Positions 27,015 through 37,605 of a stretch of DNA of 41,616 nucleotides are shown here, one piece after another. Under the pieces are notes generated by a model. The model made no database searches. It had not been told where the DNA came from and saw only the letters and a list, made by a program, of their open reading frames with translations. Location: positions 1-41,616 of the forward strand of contig JAKAVN010000014.1 in assembly GCA_021827495.1 (NCBI GenBank). The letters run 5' to 3'. A program made the translations under genes and the position numbers. Origin of the DNA: Deltaproteobacteria bacterium. GTDB taxonomy: Bacteria > Desulfobacterota > Binatia > Binatales > Binataceae. The first letter of the stretch is position 1. Every line of letters begins with the position of its first letter.

Positions 27015-27155
27015 CCTGGGCGCGGCCCCCATGCAACGCCGAGAACGACTCGCCTGCGGTACGGTTATCGCCCGCTCACCCCAGCGTGTTGACCCCAGCC
27101 AACAGCCGGTGGGCAGCCGTTTCGTGCTCCAGCCGCCGGCTTCGCGGGAGGCCTG

Positions 27156-28490
<1,335 letters not shown>

Positions 28491-28504
28491 GCGCCGCGCC
28501 GCAT

Positions 28505-28598
28505 CTAGCGAAAAGCCGGGAGGTTCAGCGCGCACGCGACCCGCGAGCCGGTCTCGTTGACCACCCGTTCGTCGCTGAGCTTTTCGCCGGGCCACAGC
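28505..28598 (-). pseudogene. Internally deleted relic of an LLM oxidoreductase gene
   Basis: Minus strand reads PGEKLSDERVVNETGSRVACALN-LPAFR*, matching intact LLM gene PGEKLSDERVINETGSQVACALH...(deleted)...MPAFR*. Confidence 0.8.
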
Positions 28599-28626
28599 TG
28601 AGCGGCCCTGCGCAGTCAGTCCGGCC

Positions 28627-30618
28627 TTACAGGCTTCGGGCGAGGCGGTGTCCCTCGAAAATCGCCGCGCCAATGTCGCGCGGCGCCACGCAATCGCCGA
28701 TCGCGTACAGTCCGTTGACCTTGCCCTTCATCTCGGCGGACAGGGCACTCCTGGTCTCCTTGGTCGTGACCAGGATGACGCTATCGATGCCGTCGAGACT
28801 GGTCTCAACCTGCGGCGCGTACACGTTGAAGAGTTGAACCAAGCTTCCGTTGATTTTCTTGATATAGTGAGTGGGCAGGACTTCCACGCCACTCTCGGCC
28901 AGCCGGGCCAGCACGTGAGGCAGGACCAGTGTGAGAACCAGGTCCCTTCCCACGGATGGTTGGCTGGTTACGAGAGTCACTTTCTTGCCCTGCCGGGCCA
29001 ACAGCTCGGCCAGGCCTGGAGCCACCTGATTGTATTCCTCGTCGACAATCAGGACCCTGTGCCCCGGCTGCTTCTCTCCGCGCAGCACTTGTTCCGGCGT
29101 AAGCACGTGCGGCTGATCCCATCCCGGGATGGGATCGGGGATGACGCCCGAAAACCCGGTCCGATTGAATTCAGCGCCGGTAGCGATCACCAGCGCGTCG
29201 GGAGCCAGCCGACCGATCAGCTCTGGCGTCACCTCGCAGCCGAGATTCACCTCGACGCCGCATTTCGGCATCTGCCGGATGAGCCAGCCCGCGACCTCGC
29301 CGATTTCTTCGCGCCCGGGCAAGAGTGCAGCGAGATTCACCTGGCCGCCCAGCTCTTTGGCTCTTTCGTACAGCGTCACGTTATGTCCGCGCAGCGCCGC
29401 CACCCGCGCGGCCTCCAATCCCGCAGGACCGCCTCCCACCACCATCACACGCTTTTTCTTGGAGGCCTTGGTCAGCGTGCCGATGCCCCATTCTTTCTCC
29501 CTTCCGGTTGCAGGATTCTGAATGCATCCGATCGGCAGGCTGCCGAAGAGGCGAGCTATGCACTGCTGATTGGTGTAGGTGCAGTGGCGGATATCTTCGG
29601 CGCGGCCCTGCTGCACCTTCAAGAGCCATTCGGGATCGGCAATCAGCGCGCGCGCGACTCCAACCATGTCGGCCTGACCGTCGGCGAGCATCCGCTCGGC
29701 ATCCTGAGGGGTCCCGAGCCTGCCGGGAGCGCATAGCAGTGGCAGTTTCTTGAGCGCGGCCTTGATCGGAGCGGCGGCCAGAAGATTGTAATGCGGGGCG
29801 ACGTACATCGGCCCGATACCGATGTGGTAGTTGTGATAGCTGCCGACATCGATATCGATGAAATCCAACTGGCCCGTTTCTTCCAGTCTTCTGGCGATTG
29901 CCGTGCTCTCTTCAACGCCAAGCCCGCCAGGCAAGAGCTCCTCTCCCACCAGCCGCAGCCCCAAGGCCAGCTTTCTTCCTATGACTCCCCGTACCCGCTC
30001 GATGACCTGGAACAGGAAGCGCATCCGGTTATCCAGCAAGCCGCCGTATTCGTCGTGGCGCTTATTGAAGAACGGGGACAGAAAATTCTCGATCAGATAG
30101 CCGTGCGTGCCGTGCAGTACGATCCCGTCGTAGCCCGCTTCCGGCACGACGGCGGCGCTGTCGGCGAAGGCCTGGACCATTTCTTCGATCTCTTCGTGGT
30201 CCATTTCCTTGGGCGTGGTGAACGAATTGGGAACCGGTGAAGGCGCCAACGCCGGCCGGCCGGTGAGGAAGCAACTGGAGGCCTGCCCGGCGTGCCAGAT
30301 CTGGATGAACATCTTGGCCCCGTGCCGGTGAACTCTGCTGGTGACGTCCTTTAGCAGAGGAATGACCCGCTTGTCGTACAAACGCATCGTAGGCAGAGTT
30401 CCGTACTCGACTGTCGGATGGATATCGGCGACCGACTGGCAAATCAGTCCGACGCCGCTCTTGGCCCGCTCCTCGTAATAGTACGGCATCTGCGCATTGG
30501 GTAGCCACGTCTGGCGGTCTACATATACAGTGTAGTGCGGCGACATATAGAACCGATTCTTGATGTGCACCGGCCCCAGGTCGATTGGAGTGAAAAGATG
30601 ACGAAACTCATTAGCCAC
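28627..30618 (-). CDS. OYE/2,4-dienoyl-CoA reductase-type oxidoreductase, paralog 2 (one Fe-S Cys missing)
   Basis: 663 aa; FTPIDLGPVHIKNRFYMSPHYTVY; GYDGIVLHGTHGYLIENFLSPFFNKRHDEYGG; HCTYTNQQCIARLFGSLPIGC; VMVVGGGPAGLEAARVAALRGHNVTLYE; YAIGDCVAPRDIGAAIFEG. Confidence 0.93.
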   Translation of the reverse strand: MANEFRHLFTPIDLGPVHIKNRFYMSPHYTVYVDRQTWLPNAQMPYYYEERAKSGVGLICQSVADIHPTVEYGTLPTMRLYDKRVIPLLKDVTSRVHRHGAKMFIQIWHAGQASSCFLTGRPALAPSPVPNSFTTPKEMDHEEIEEMVQAFADSAAVVPEAGYDGIVLHGTHGYLIENFLSPFFNKRHDEYGGLLDNRMRFLFQVIERVRGVIGRKLALGLRLVGEELLPGGLGVEESTAIARRLEETGQLDFIDIDVGSYHNYHIGIGPMYVAPHYNLLAAAPIKAALKKLPLLCAPGRLGTPQDAERMLADGQADMVGVARALIADPEWLLKVQQGRAEDIRHCTYTNQQCIARLFGSLPIGCIQNPATGREKEWGIGTLTKASKKKRVMVVGGGPAGLEAARVAALRGHNVTLYERAKELGGQVNLAALLPGREEIGEVAGWLIRQMPKCGVEVNLGCEVTPELIGRLAPDALVIATGAEFNRTGFSGVIPDPIPGWDQPHVLTPEQVLRGEKQPGHRVLIVDEEYNQVAPGLAELLARQGKKVTLVTSQPSVGRDLVLTLVLPHVLARLAESGVEVLPTHYIKKINGSLVQLFNVYAPQVETSLDGIDSVILVTTKETRSALSAEMKGKVNGLYAIGDCVAPRDIGAAIFEGHRLARSL

Positions 30619-30691
30619 AGCAGCCTACTCCCTTAATCCGCAATTTCCATTTTTGAATCCTGATATACACTTGCACCGCTCTGCGATGCGC

Positions 30692-31774
30692 TTAGCGAAA
30701 AGCCGGCATGACCATCTCGGCGACGTCGCGGAATACCTTGCGCTGGTAATCGGCCGGCGGCAGCAAGGCGACTTCCTTGATCCCGGCCTGCTCCAGCGCG
30801 CGCAAGCGATGGATGACCTCCTCGGGCGTTCCCACGATGCAGACGTTCGCGATCGCCTCGGGCGTCATGAAGCGCCGCTCCTCGGGCTGCAGGAACGTGC
30901 AATGGCCTTCGTGGATTTGCCGGAAGCGCGCGGTCTCGGGCAGGCTGAAATTCTTCACCCGCTTGACGTAATCGTCCCAGATGTTGGCGAAGAACCGCGG
31001 TATCAATTCGTCCTTTTCGCCGCGCTGCTTCCAGATCTCCCAGGTGAAGTGCAGCGCGCACGCGACCTGCGAGCCGGTCTCGTTGATCACCCGTTCGTCG
31101 CTGAGCTTTTCGCCGGGCCGCAGCACGCACGCGGTGGTCAGGCAGCTGGTTAAAAAGTCCGGGCCGATTGTGCGCCCGGCTTCCTTCGCGCCGGCCTCGA
31201 CCGCCTGCATCGAGCGGCGGAAACCCTCGGCGCCGCCGGTCAGCGTGATCCATCCGTCGCCGTATGCGCCGGTCGCACGCAGCGCCTGGGGTCCATTGGC
31301 CGCGACGTAGATCGGGATGGGCTGGTCGAGGTTGATGAAGTAGCGATCGCGATGGAGAAATTTTATCTGGCGCGTCTTGCCGGCATAGGTGTATTCGACT
31401 TCCTTGCCCTCGAGCAGCGCGCGCACCACCCGCAGGTATTCGCGAAACTCGCGCGGCGGCATCGGCTCCTGCCCCATCACGCGCATCGCGGTATGGCCGG
31501 TGCCGATGCCGAGGAAGACGCGCCCGGGCGCGAGCTGGGCGATGCTGGCGATGGAGTGCGCGGTGACCGGAGCGATCCGGGTGCCGGGAATCGCCACCCC
31601 GGTGCCGATCCTGATGCGCCTGGTGTTGAACGCCGCCAGCGCCAGCGTGGCGTAGCAGTCCGACCAGATCATCTGCGAATCGGGAACCCAGGCGGTATCG
31701 TAGCCAAGCTCCTCGGCGTAGCGCACCAGTTCCCACTTGTCGATGTGCGTGTCGAACATGATCCCGAATTTCAT
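30692..31774 (-). CDS. LLM-class (luciferase-like/F420-dependent) oxidoreductase
   Basis: MKFGIMFDTHIDKWELVRYAEELGYDTAWVPDSQMIWSDCYATLALAAFNTRRIRIGTGVAIPGTRIAPVTAHSIASIAQLAPGRVFLGIGTGHT. Confidence 0.93.
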   Translation of the reverse strand: MKFGIMFDTHIDKWELVRYAEELGYDTAWVPDSQMIWSDCYATLALAAFNTRRIRIGTGVAIPGTRIAPVTAHSIASIAQLAPGRVFLGIGTGHTAMRVMGQEPMPPREFREYLRVVRALLEGKEVEYTYAGKTRQIKFLHRDRYFINLDQPIPIYVAANGPQALRATGAYGDGWITLTGGAEGFRRSMQAVEAGAKEAGRTIGPDFLTSCLTTACVLRPGEKLSDERVINETGSQVACALHFTWEIWKQRGEKDELIPRFFANIWDDYVKRVKNFSLPETARFRQIHEGHCTFLQPEERRFMTPEAIANVCIVGTPEEVIHRLRALEQAGIKEVALLPPADYQRKVFRDVAEMVMPAFR

Positions 31775-31902
31775 TGAGGCACCTCTTTTTGTGAGATCGG
31801 CTCCGTGGCCTGCCGGGACGAAGCCTAACGAAGCCTTATGTACAATCTTTCGGCGCGCGAGCATACCCCGCAGCGCAGGCGGGGCGCCGGATAGCAGGAC
31901 GC

Positions 31903-32499
31903 CTATTGCGTGATCGACAGTCCGGCCTCGCTGAGCCGTTGCTCGAGCAGCGCCACGCGATCGTGGCCCCAGAACGGCTCGCGCTCGAAGAAGAACAGCG
32001 GCACGCCGAAGACGTTGTCGGCCGCCGCTTCCTCCTGCGCGCGCGCGTAGGCCCGCGCGCCCTCGCCGCTCAAGTACTCGCGGTAATCGCCGGCCGAGAG
32101 CCCCAAGCCGGCGATCAGCGCGGCCACCGCCGCGGGCTGGTCGGCCTCGAACTCGCGGCGGAAGAACAGTTCGTAGGCCTTACGGCTGTACTCCAGCAGG
32201 AGGCCTTGCGCTTCGGCGAACAGGCCGCCGATCAGCGCGGGGGTCGTATCATAAACTTTCCGCGGCGCGCGGATCAGAATCCCACGCGGCTTGGCCCAGC
32301 GCCGCGCGTCGAGGTAGGAGTACTTCGCCTTGTAATCGGAGTAGACGCTGCGCTGGCCGCGGTCCTTGATCCGGAGCTGGAACGGAATCCATCGCACGCG
32401 CACGGCGAAGCGCTCTTGGAGCGCGAATGCCGGATCGAAGGCGAGATAGGCGAAGGGACTCTTGTAGTCCGAATACATCTTCAGTTCCTTGCGTTCCAT
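31903..32499 (-). CDS. 2-hydroxychromene-2-carboxylate isomerase / DsbA-like (kappa-class GST-type) protein
   Basis: MERKELKMYSDYKSPFAYLAFDPAFALQERFAVRVRWIPFQL...NVFGVPLFFFEREPFWGHDRVALLEQRL. Confidence 0.88.
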   Translation of the reverse strand: MERKELKMYSDYKSPFAYLAFDPAFALQERFAVRVRWIPFQLRIKDRGQRSVYSDYKAKYSYLDARRWAKPRGILIRAPRKVYDTTPALIGGLFAEAQGLLLEYSRKAYELFFRREFEADQPAAVAALIAGLGLSAGDYREYLSGEGARAYARAQEEAAADNVFGVPLFFFEREPFWGHDRVALLEQRLSEAGLSITQ

Positions 32500-32528
32500 G
32501 GCGCGTCTCCGGATGTTTTGCCACCGGC

Positions 32529-35387
32529 CTATACTTTTAGATTGAGCACCTGGGCGAGATGGAGAGGACGGCGCCCGGGACAAAAATGGCGAATCTGGGT
32601 GCGGCAGGCAAACCCGTCGGCGACGATCAGCGTGTCGGGCGCGCTTTGCCCAAGCGCGGGAATCAGCACCCGCTCCGCGATCGCGCGTGAAACCTCGAAG
32701 CGCTCCGCGCCGTAGCCGAACGACCCCGCCATCCCGCAGCATCCCGCATCCGGCGCCTCGACTTCGAGCCCGCCAATCCCGCCCAGGATAGCCATCTCGC
32801 TCTTCATCCCAGCCAGCGCCTTCTGATGACAATGCCCGTGGACCAGCGCGCGCCCGGTAAGCGCCGGCCCGGCGAAGCCCGGCGCCTCGCGGGCGAGAAA
32901 CTCGTCAAACAGCATGGCCCGCGCCGCGAGCGCCGCGGCCCGCTGATCGCCGGAAAACAAAGCCGGCAATTCGCCGCGAAATGTAAGCAGACAGCTCGGC
33001 TCGAGCCCGACGACCGTAGCGCCACGCTCGACCATCGGCGCCAGCGTATCCATCGCCTGCCCAAGCCGCCATCGCGCGCGATCCAGCATCCCGGCGTCGT
33101 ACAGCGGCCGCCCGCAGCACAGATCGCGCGGCGGGATCACGACCTTGAAGCCCGCGCGATCCAGCACCTCGGTCGCCGCGATTGCGACCTCGGGCTCGAA
33201 AAAGTTGTTGAAGGTGTCGGGAAACAGCACGACCTCGCGCCCTTCGATGCTCGCGCGGCGCGGGCGGCGCGCGAACCACGAACGAAACGTCGCCGGGGCG
33301 AAGCGTGGAAGTTCGCGGGCGCGATGGACGTTCAGCAATCGCCGCGCTAGCGCACCCAGCCCCCTCGCATGCGAGAGCGCATTGGCGAGGCCCGGCGCGG
33401 CGGCGCCGACGCGGGCGAACTCGTGGAGGCGCGCGAAGAAGCGCACGTCCAGCGGGCGGCGGTTGCGCCGATAATAGTTGGCAAAGAACTCGGCCTTGTA
33501 GGCCGCCATATCGATCGCCGCGGGACACTCGCTCTTGCATGCCTTGCACGACAGACACAGTTCAAGTGCTTCTTTAAGGGCAGGATCGGCCAACCCGCCC
33601 TCGAGCAACCCGTTGCCGCTCAGCGCCTCCCACAACAGATGGGCGCGCCCGCGGGTGGAATGCAGCTCCTCGCGCGTCGCCATATACGACGGGCACATCG
33701 TGCCAGCATCGGTCTTGCGGCACTTGCCGATCCCCACGCATTTGAGCGCGGCGCCCGCTAGTCCGCCCTCGGCGGCGAAATCGAAATGCGTCTCGGCCTG
33801 CGTGGGGCGGTAGGACGGCGTGACCCGCAGATGGGAATCGAGCGGAACGGGCGCCACGATCACGCTCGGGTTCATCATCGAGTCCGGGTCGAAGATGCGC
33901 TTGAACTCCGCGAAGGCGCCGATCAGTTGCGCGCCGAACATCGTGGGCAAAAGCTCCGAGCGCGCGCGGCCGTCGCCATGCTCGCCCGAGAGCGAGCCGC
34001 CGAACTCGGCCACCAACTCGGCGATCTCGAGCATCGCGGCGCGAAATGTCGCGACCCCCCTGGCCGTAGTGAAATCGAAATTCACCCGGCAGTGGACGCA
34101 GCCTTCGCCGAAGTGCCCGTAGTAGGTCGCCGCCGCGAGATCGTGCGCCTCGAGCAGCCGCACGAAGCGGCGCAGGTAGTCGCCCAGACGCGCCGGCGGC
34201 ACGGCGGTGTCCTCGGCGCCCGGCCAGGTGCGCGGATGGCCCGGGATGAGCGCGCCGGCGCCGAGTCCGGACTCGCGTAGGCTCCACACCGCGCGTTGCT
34301 CAGCGGCGTCGAAGAGCGGTGCGACTCCCGCGCACGCGCGCACCCGCCGCGCCTCGGCAGTAAGCCGCTCCGCGGCCGCCCGCGCGGCGTCGTCGGTGTC
34401 GGCGCCAAGCTCGACGATCAGGAACGCGCGCCCGTCGGGCAACAGCCGCACCGCGTCGAGTCCCTTGGCGCGCGCGAAAGCGGGCAGATGATGATCGAAG
34501 CCCTCGAGCGCCTGCGGACGATGCTCGAGAATCCACGGCACCTGGTCGGCGGCAAGATAGACGTCATCGAAGCCAAGCACCACCAGCGCGAGGCGTCGCG
34601 GGCGCGCCACCAGCCTGAGGGTCGCGGCCAGCGTGACCGCGAGCGTACCCTCCGAGCCAACCAGCGCGCGCGCCAGGTTGTGCCCGCGCTCGGGCAGCAG
34701 TTCGTCGAGGTTGTAGCCGGAGACGCGGCGCGGAATTCGCGGATAGCGGCGGCGAATCTCGTCGCCGTAGCGCCTGGCGAGCGCGCGCGCCCCCGCGTGA
34801 ATCTCGCCCTCGCGCCCGCCGCGCGCGGCGAAGGCTTCGCCCTCCCCACCGGAGCCCAGCGAGAGCCGGGTGCCGTCGTAGAGCGCGACTTCGAGCGCCT
34901 CGACGTTGTCGACGGTCTTGCCGTGGGCGGCGGAATGGGCGCCGCAGGAGTTGTTGCCGACCATCCCGCCGATCGTGCAGCGGTCCTTGGTGGAAGGGTC
35001 GGGCGCGAAAAACAGCCCCCGCGGCGCAACCGCCGCGTTGAGCTGCGCCTGCACCACGCCGGGCTCGACCACCGCGAGGCCGCGCGCGACGTCGATACGG
35101 CGGATCGAGTTCATGTACTTGGAGAAGTCGAGCACGATGGCGGCGTTGCAGGTCTGGCCGGCGAGCGCCGTGCCGCCGCCGCGCGCAAGCATCGGGAGCC
35201 GGTTCTCGCGCGCCAGCGCGAGCGTGCGGATCACATCGCCCTCGTGGCGCGGAATCACGACGCCGAGCGGGACCTGCCGATAGACCGAGGCGTCGGCGGC
35301 GTAGAGCGCGAGCGTGGCGTTGTCGGCGCGCACCTCGCCGTCGATGGAGCGGCGAAGTTTATCCCATAGCGCGCGCGGCGGAGTCAT
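32529..35387 (-). CDS. FAD-linked oxidase fused to Fe-S/CCG domains (D-lactate/D-2-hydroxyglutarate dehydrogenase-type)
   Basis: MLARGGGTALAGQTCNAAIVLDFSKYMN; CTIGGMVGNNSCGAHSAAHGKTVDNV; SGEHGDGRARSELLPTMFG; CLSCKACKSECPAAIDMAAYKAEF; CCGRPLYDAGML, CCGMAGSFGYGAERFEVS. Confidence 0.93.
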   Translation of the reverse strand: MTPPRALWDKLRRSIDGEVRADNATLALYAADASVYRQVPLGVVIPRHEGDVIRTLALARENRLPMLARGGGTALAGQTCNAAIVLDFSKYMNSIRRIDVARGLAVVEPGVVQAQLNAAVAPRGLFFAPDPSTKDRCTIGGMVGNNSCGAHSAAHGKTVDNVEALEVALYDGTRLSLGSGGEGEAFAARGGREGEIHAGARALARRYGDEIRRRYPRIPRRVSGYNLDELLPERGHNLARALVGSEGTLAVTLAATLRLVARPRRLALVVLGFDDVYLAADQVPWILEHRPQALEGFDHHLPAFARAKGLDAVRLLPDGRAFLIVELGADTDDAARAAAERLTAEARRVRACAGVAPLFDAAEQRAVWSLRESGLGAGALIPGHPRTWPGAEDTAVPPARLGDYLRRFVRLLEAHDLAAATYYGHFGEGCVHCRVNFDFTTARGVATFRAAMLEIAELVAEFGGSLSGEHGDGRARSELLPTMFGAQLIGAFAEFKRIFDPDSMMNPSVIVAPVPLDSHLRVTPSYRPTQAETHFDFAAEGGLAGAALKCVGIGKCRKTDAGTMCPSYMATREELHSTRGRAHLLWEALSGNGLLEGGLADPALKEALELCLSCKACKSECPAAIDMAAYKAEFFANYYRRNRRPLDVRFFARLHEFARVGAAAPGLANALSHARGLGALARRLLNVHRARELPRFAPATFRSWFARRPRRASIEGREVVLFPDTFNNFFEPEVAIAATEVLDRAGFKVVIPPRDLCCGRPLYDAGMLDRARWRLGQAMDTLAPMVERGATVVGLEPSCLLTFRGELPALFSGDQRAAALAARAMLFDEFLAREAPGFAGPALTGRALVHGHCHQKALAGMKSEMAILGGIGGLEVEAPDAGCCGMAGSFGYGAERFEVSRAIAERVLIPALGQSAPDTLIVADGFACRTQIRHFCPGRRPLHLAQVLNLKV

Positions 35388-35577
35388 CGTGGAAGGGCGC
35401 CGGGTCTGCGGCCCGCGCGGGCGCAATTGTAGTGGATCGCGTAGCTATGCCGGTAGCACCACAAGCGGACGACGCCATCGATGGCCGAAAAGTCATTTGA
35501 CTGGATTGGAGCACGGTGATAGCGATCTCTCGATGCTAAACTCACTAGCGCGCAATTGGACTACGGGGAACAAAATC

Positions 35578-35997
35578 ATGCCTGACTACTCTCGTGCCAT
35601 TTCCTTTACCACATTGGCCGCCGCTGCACTGCTCTTGGCACTTCCGGGGCTTTCATCCGCACAGGGGGGGACTGGAAAGGCCCGATTCGAGCAGTATTGC
35701 TCCAGTTGTCATGGCACTGACGCAAAGGGCGACGGGCCGCTCGCCAATCTGCTGACGACGAAGCCTATTGATCTGACCCAACTCGCGAAGAAAAACGGCG
35801 GCAAATTCCCTGGGACCAAGGTGATGCACGATATCGACGGGCGCGACACGGTCAGAGCCCACGGCACGAGCGACATGCCGGTGTGGGGTGAAAACTTCAA
35901 GATTGCGGGCACGCAGCCCGCTAACGTTCGTGAAACTGCCACGCGCGCCAAGGTCCAGCGGATCGTTCAGTATATCCAGTCTATTCAAGAAAAATAG
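35578..35997 (+). CDS. Secreted c-type cytochrome (monoheme)
   Basis: 139 aa; signal peptide, FEQYCSSCHGTDAKGDGPLA (CxxCH), later Met-containing SDMPVWG. Confidence 0.92.
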   Translation: MPDYSRAISFTTLAAAALLLALPGLSSAQGGTGKARFEQYCSSCHGTDAKGDGPLANLLTTKPIDLTQLAKKNGGKFPGTKVMHDIDGRDTVRAHGTSDMPVWGENFKIAGTQPANVRETATRAKVQRIVQYIQSIQEK

Positions 35998-36059
35998 ACT
36001 GTTCTTGTCGGCATGAGCCGCCGACGCGCCGGTAGCGCCGCGGGCCGCCGCGAAAAATG

Positions 36060-36101
36060 GCGTGCGGCCGCGAGCGTCCTATTGCGCTCGCGGCCGCACG
36101 C
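36060..36101 (-). terminator. Rho-independent terminator for the 36167-37207 gene
   Basis: GCGTGCGGCCGCGAGCG(36060-36076)/CGCTCGCGGCCGCACGC(36085-36101): perfect 17-bp stem, 8-nt loop; minus-strand continuation CATTTTTCG (T5). Confidence 0.75.
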
Positions 36102-36166
36102 ATGGGTTTGCCCCTCAGATCGTCACGGGCCGGGCGTTTGCTGCCACGGTCCGCGACGCCTTTTTC

Positions 36167-37207
36167 TTATGCGGGCAGCATCACGATCTTTCCGGCCACC
36201 GCGTTGGTTTCCATCAGATCCTGCGCCCGGCCGAGATCCTTGAGCGCCATCGTGCGGTCGATGACCGGCTTGATCAGTCCGCGTTCGACAAAGCGCATCG
36301 CCTCGATCAACTCACCCTTGTTGCCCAGATGCGAGCCGAGATAGTTCTGCTGCTTGTTCCAGAGCAGCCGGATATCCATGTGGGCGTCGAAGCCGGACGT
36401 GGCTCCGCAGGTCACAATGGCGCCTCCCCACTTCAGACACTGCATCGAAAGAGGCCAGGTGTCAGCCCCAGTGTGCTCGAGCACGATGTCGGCGCGGCGG
36501 CCGTCGGTGATGCGCCGGACCTCGGCGAAGATGTCGTCACGCTTGCGGTTAAGCGTGAATTCGGCGCCGAGCTTGCGCGCCAGCTCGAGCTTCTCATCGC
36601 TCGAGGCGACCGCGATCGGCCGCGCGTTGAACAGCTTGGCGATCTGGATCGCCATCACGCCCAAGCCGCCGCCCGCGCCCCAAATCAGCACGAAGTCGCC
36701 GGCCTGGACCTTGGCCCGCGACACCAGCATCCGCCACACCGTGAGCAGCACCAGCGGCATCGAGGCGGCCTCTCCCCAGCCCAGGTTCTTGGGCTTGGCC
36801 AGCACGTTGACCGCCGGCACCTTGCAATATTCGCCGTGCGCGCCGTCGAGCGGGCCGGTTTGAAAGCCCCAAATCTTGAACTCGTGGCAGAAGAACTCTT
36901 CGCCACGGGTGCAGTAGTAGCAGTGGCGGCACGCGATGCCGCAGTGGACCATCACTTCGTCGCCGATCGCAACGTCTTGCACCTCGCTGCCGCGGTCGAC
37001 GACCACGCCGGCCGCGTCCGAGCCCGAGATGTGCGGCATGATGATCTTCATCCCGGGCAATCCGCGGCGCGCCCAGATATCGTTGAAATTGCACGCCGAA
37101 GCCTTGACTTTGAGGACGACCTCGTTGGGGCCGGGCCTAGGTTCGGCAATATCCTTGTACTGTAGGACTTCGAGGCCTCCGTTGCGCTCGAAAACAATCG
37201 CTTTCAT
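36167..37207 (-). CDS. Zinc-type MDR alcohol dehydrogenase / quinone-oxidoreductase-like protein
   Basis: 346 aa; MKAIVFERNGGLEVLQYKDIAEPRPGPNEVVLKVKASACNFNDIW; HISGSDAAGVVV; CRHCYYCTRGEEFFC; LIWGAGGGLGVMAIQIAKL. Confidence 0.92.
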   Translation of the reverse strand: MKAIVFERNGGLEVLQYKDIAEPRPGPNEVVLKVKASACNFNDIWARRGLPGMKIIMPHISGSDAAGVVVDRGSEVQDVAIGDEVMVHCGIACRHCYYCTRGEEFFCHEFKIWGFQTGPLDGAHGEYCKVPAVNVLAKPKNLGWGEAASMPLVLLTVWRMLVSRAKVQAGDFVLIWGAGGGLGVMAIQIAKLFNARPIAVASSDEKLELARKLGAEFTLNRKRDDIFAEVRRITDGRRADIVLEHTGADTWPLSMQCLKWGGAIVTCGATSGFDAHMDIRLLWNKQQNYLGSHLGNKGELIEAMRFVERGLIKPVIDRTMALKDLGRAQDLMETNAVAGKIVMLPA

Positions 37208-37605
37208 CGGTTATTCCACAATTCCTGGGCCATCGCGCTCATGCGCGGGCGATGCGCAATTAGGTATATGTTTAGGGCGCCCTTGGCAACTGGGGGCATG
37301 CCCGGATACGCGCGCCCGCTCCGCATCGGGTTGACGACGGGTTATCAATCCCGTAAAAACCATCCGCGAATCGGCCAGATTGTGCCGGTCGCCTATGAAG
37401 GCCGCCTGCTCTGCGGCGCGAGGCCCGGCTGGTCAATCGCCCTCCCATTTCGCCCTTTGGCAGGTGGAGCAGCAATCGCAATGCCAAACGGCGGAGGGCC
37501 TTTTCGCAGGGCCAGAATGTTTGTCGGCGCAGTATGTGTGCCGACGCTGGCCGCTGGGGCCGTAAACTAACGTGGCAAAAAAGACCATCGACGGAGAAAT
37601 TAACT

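Noticed and set aside
37208-37605. tRNA or small RNA in the long spacer upstream of the HpcH/HpaI gene
   Set aside because: No cloverleaf, TTC-arm or other recognisable RNA motif seen by eye.
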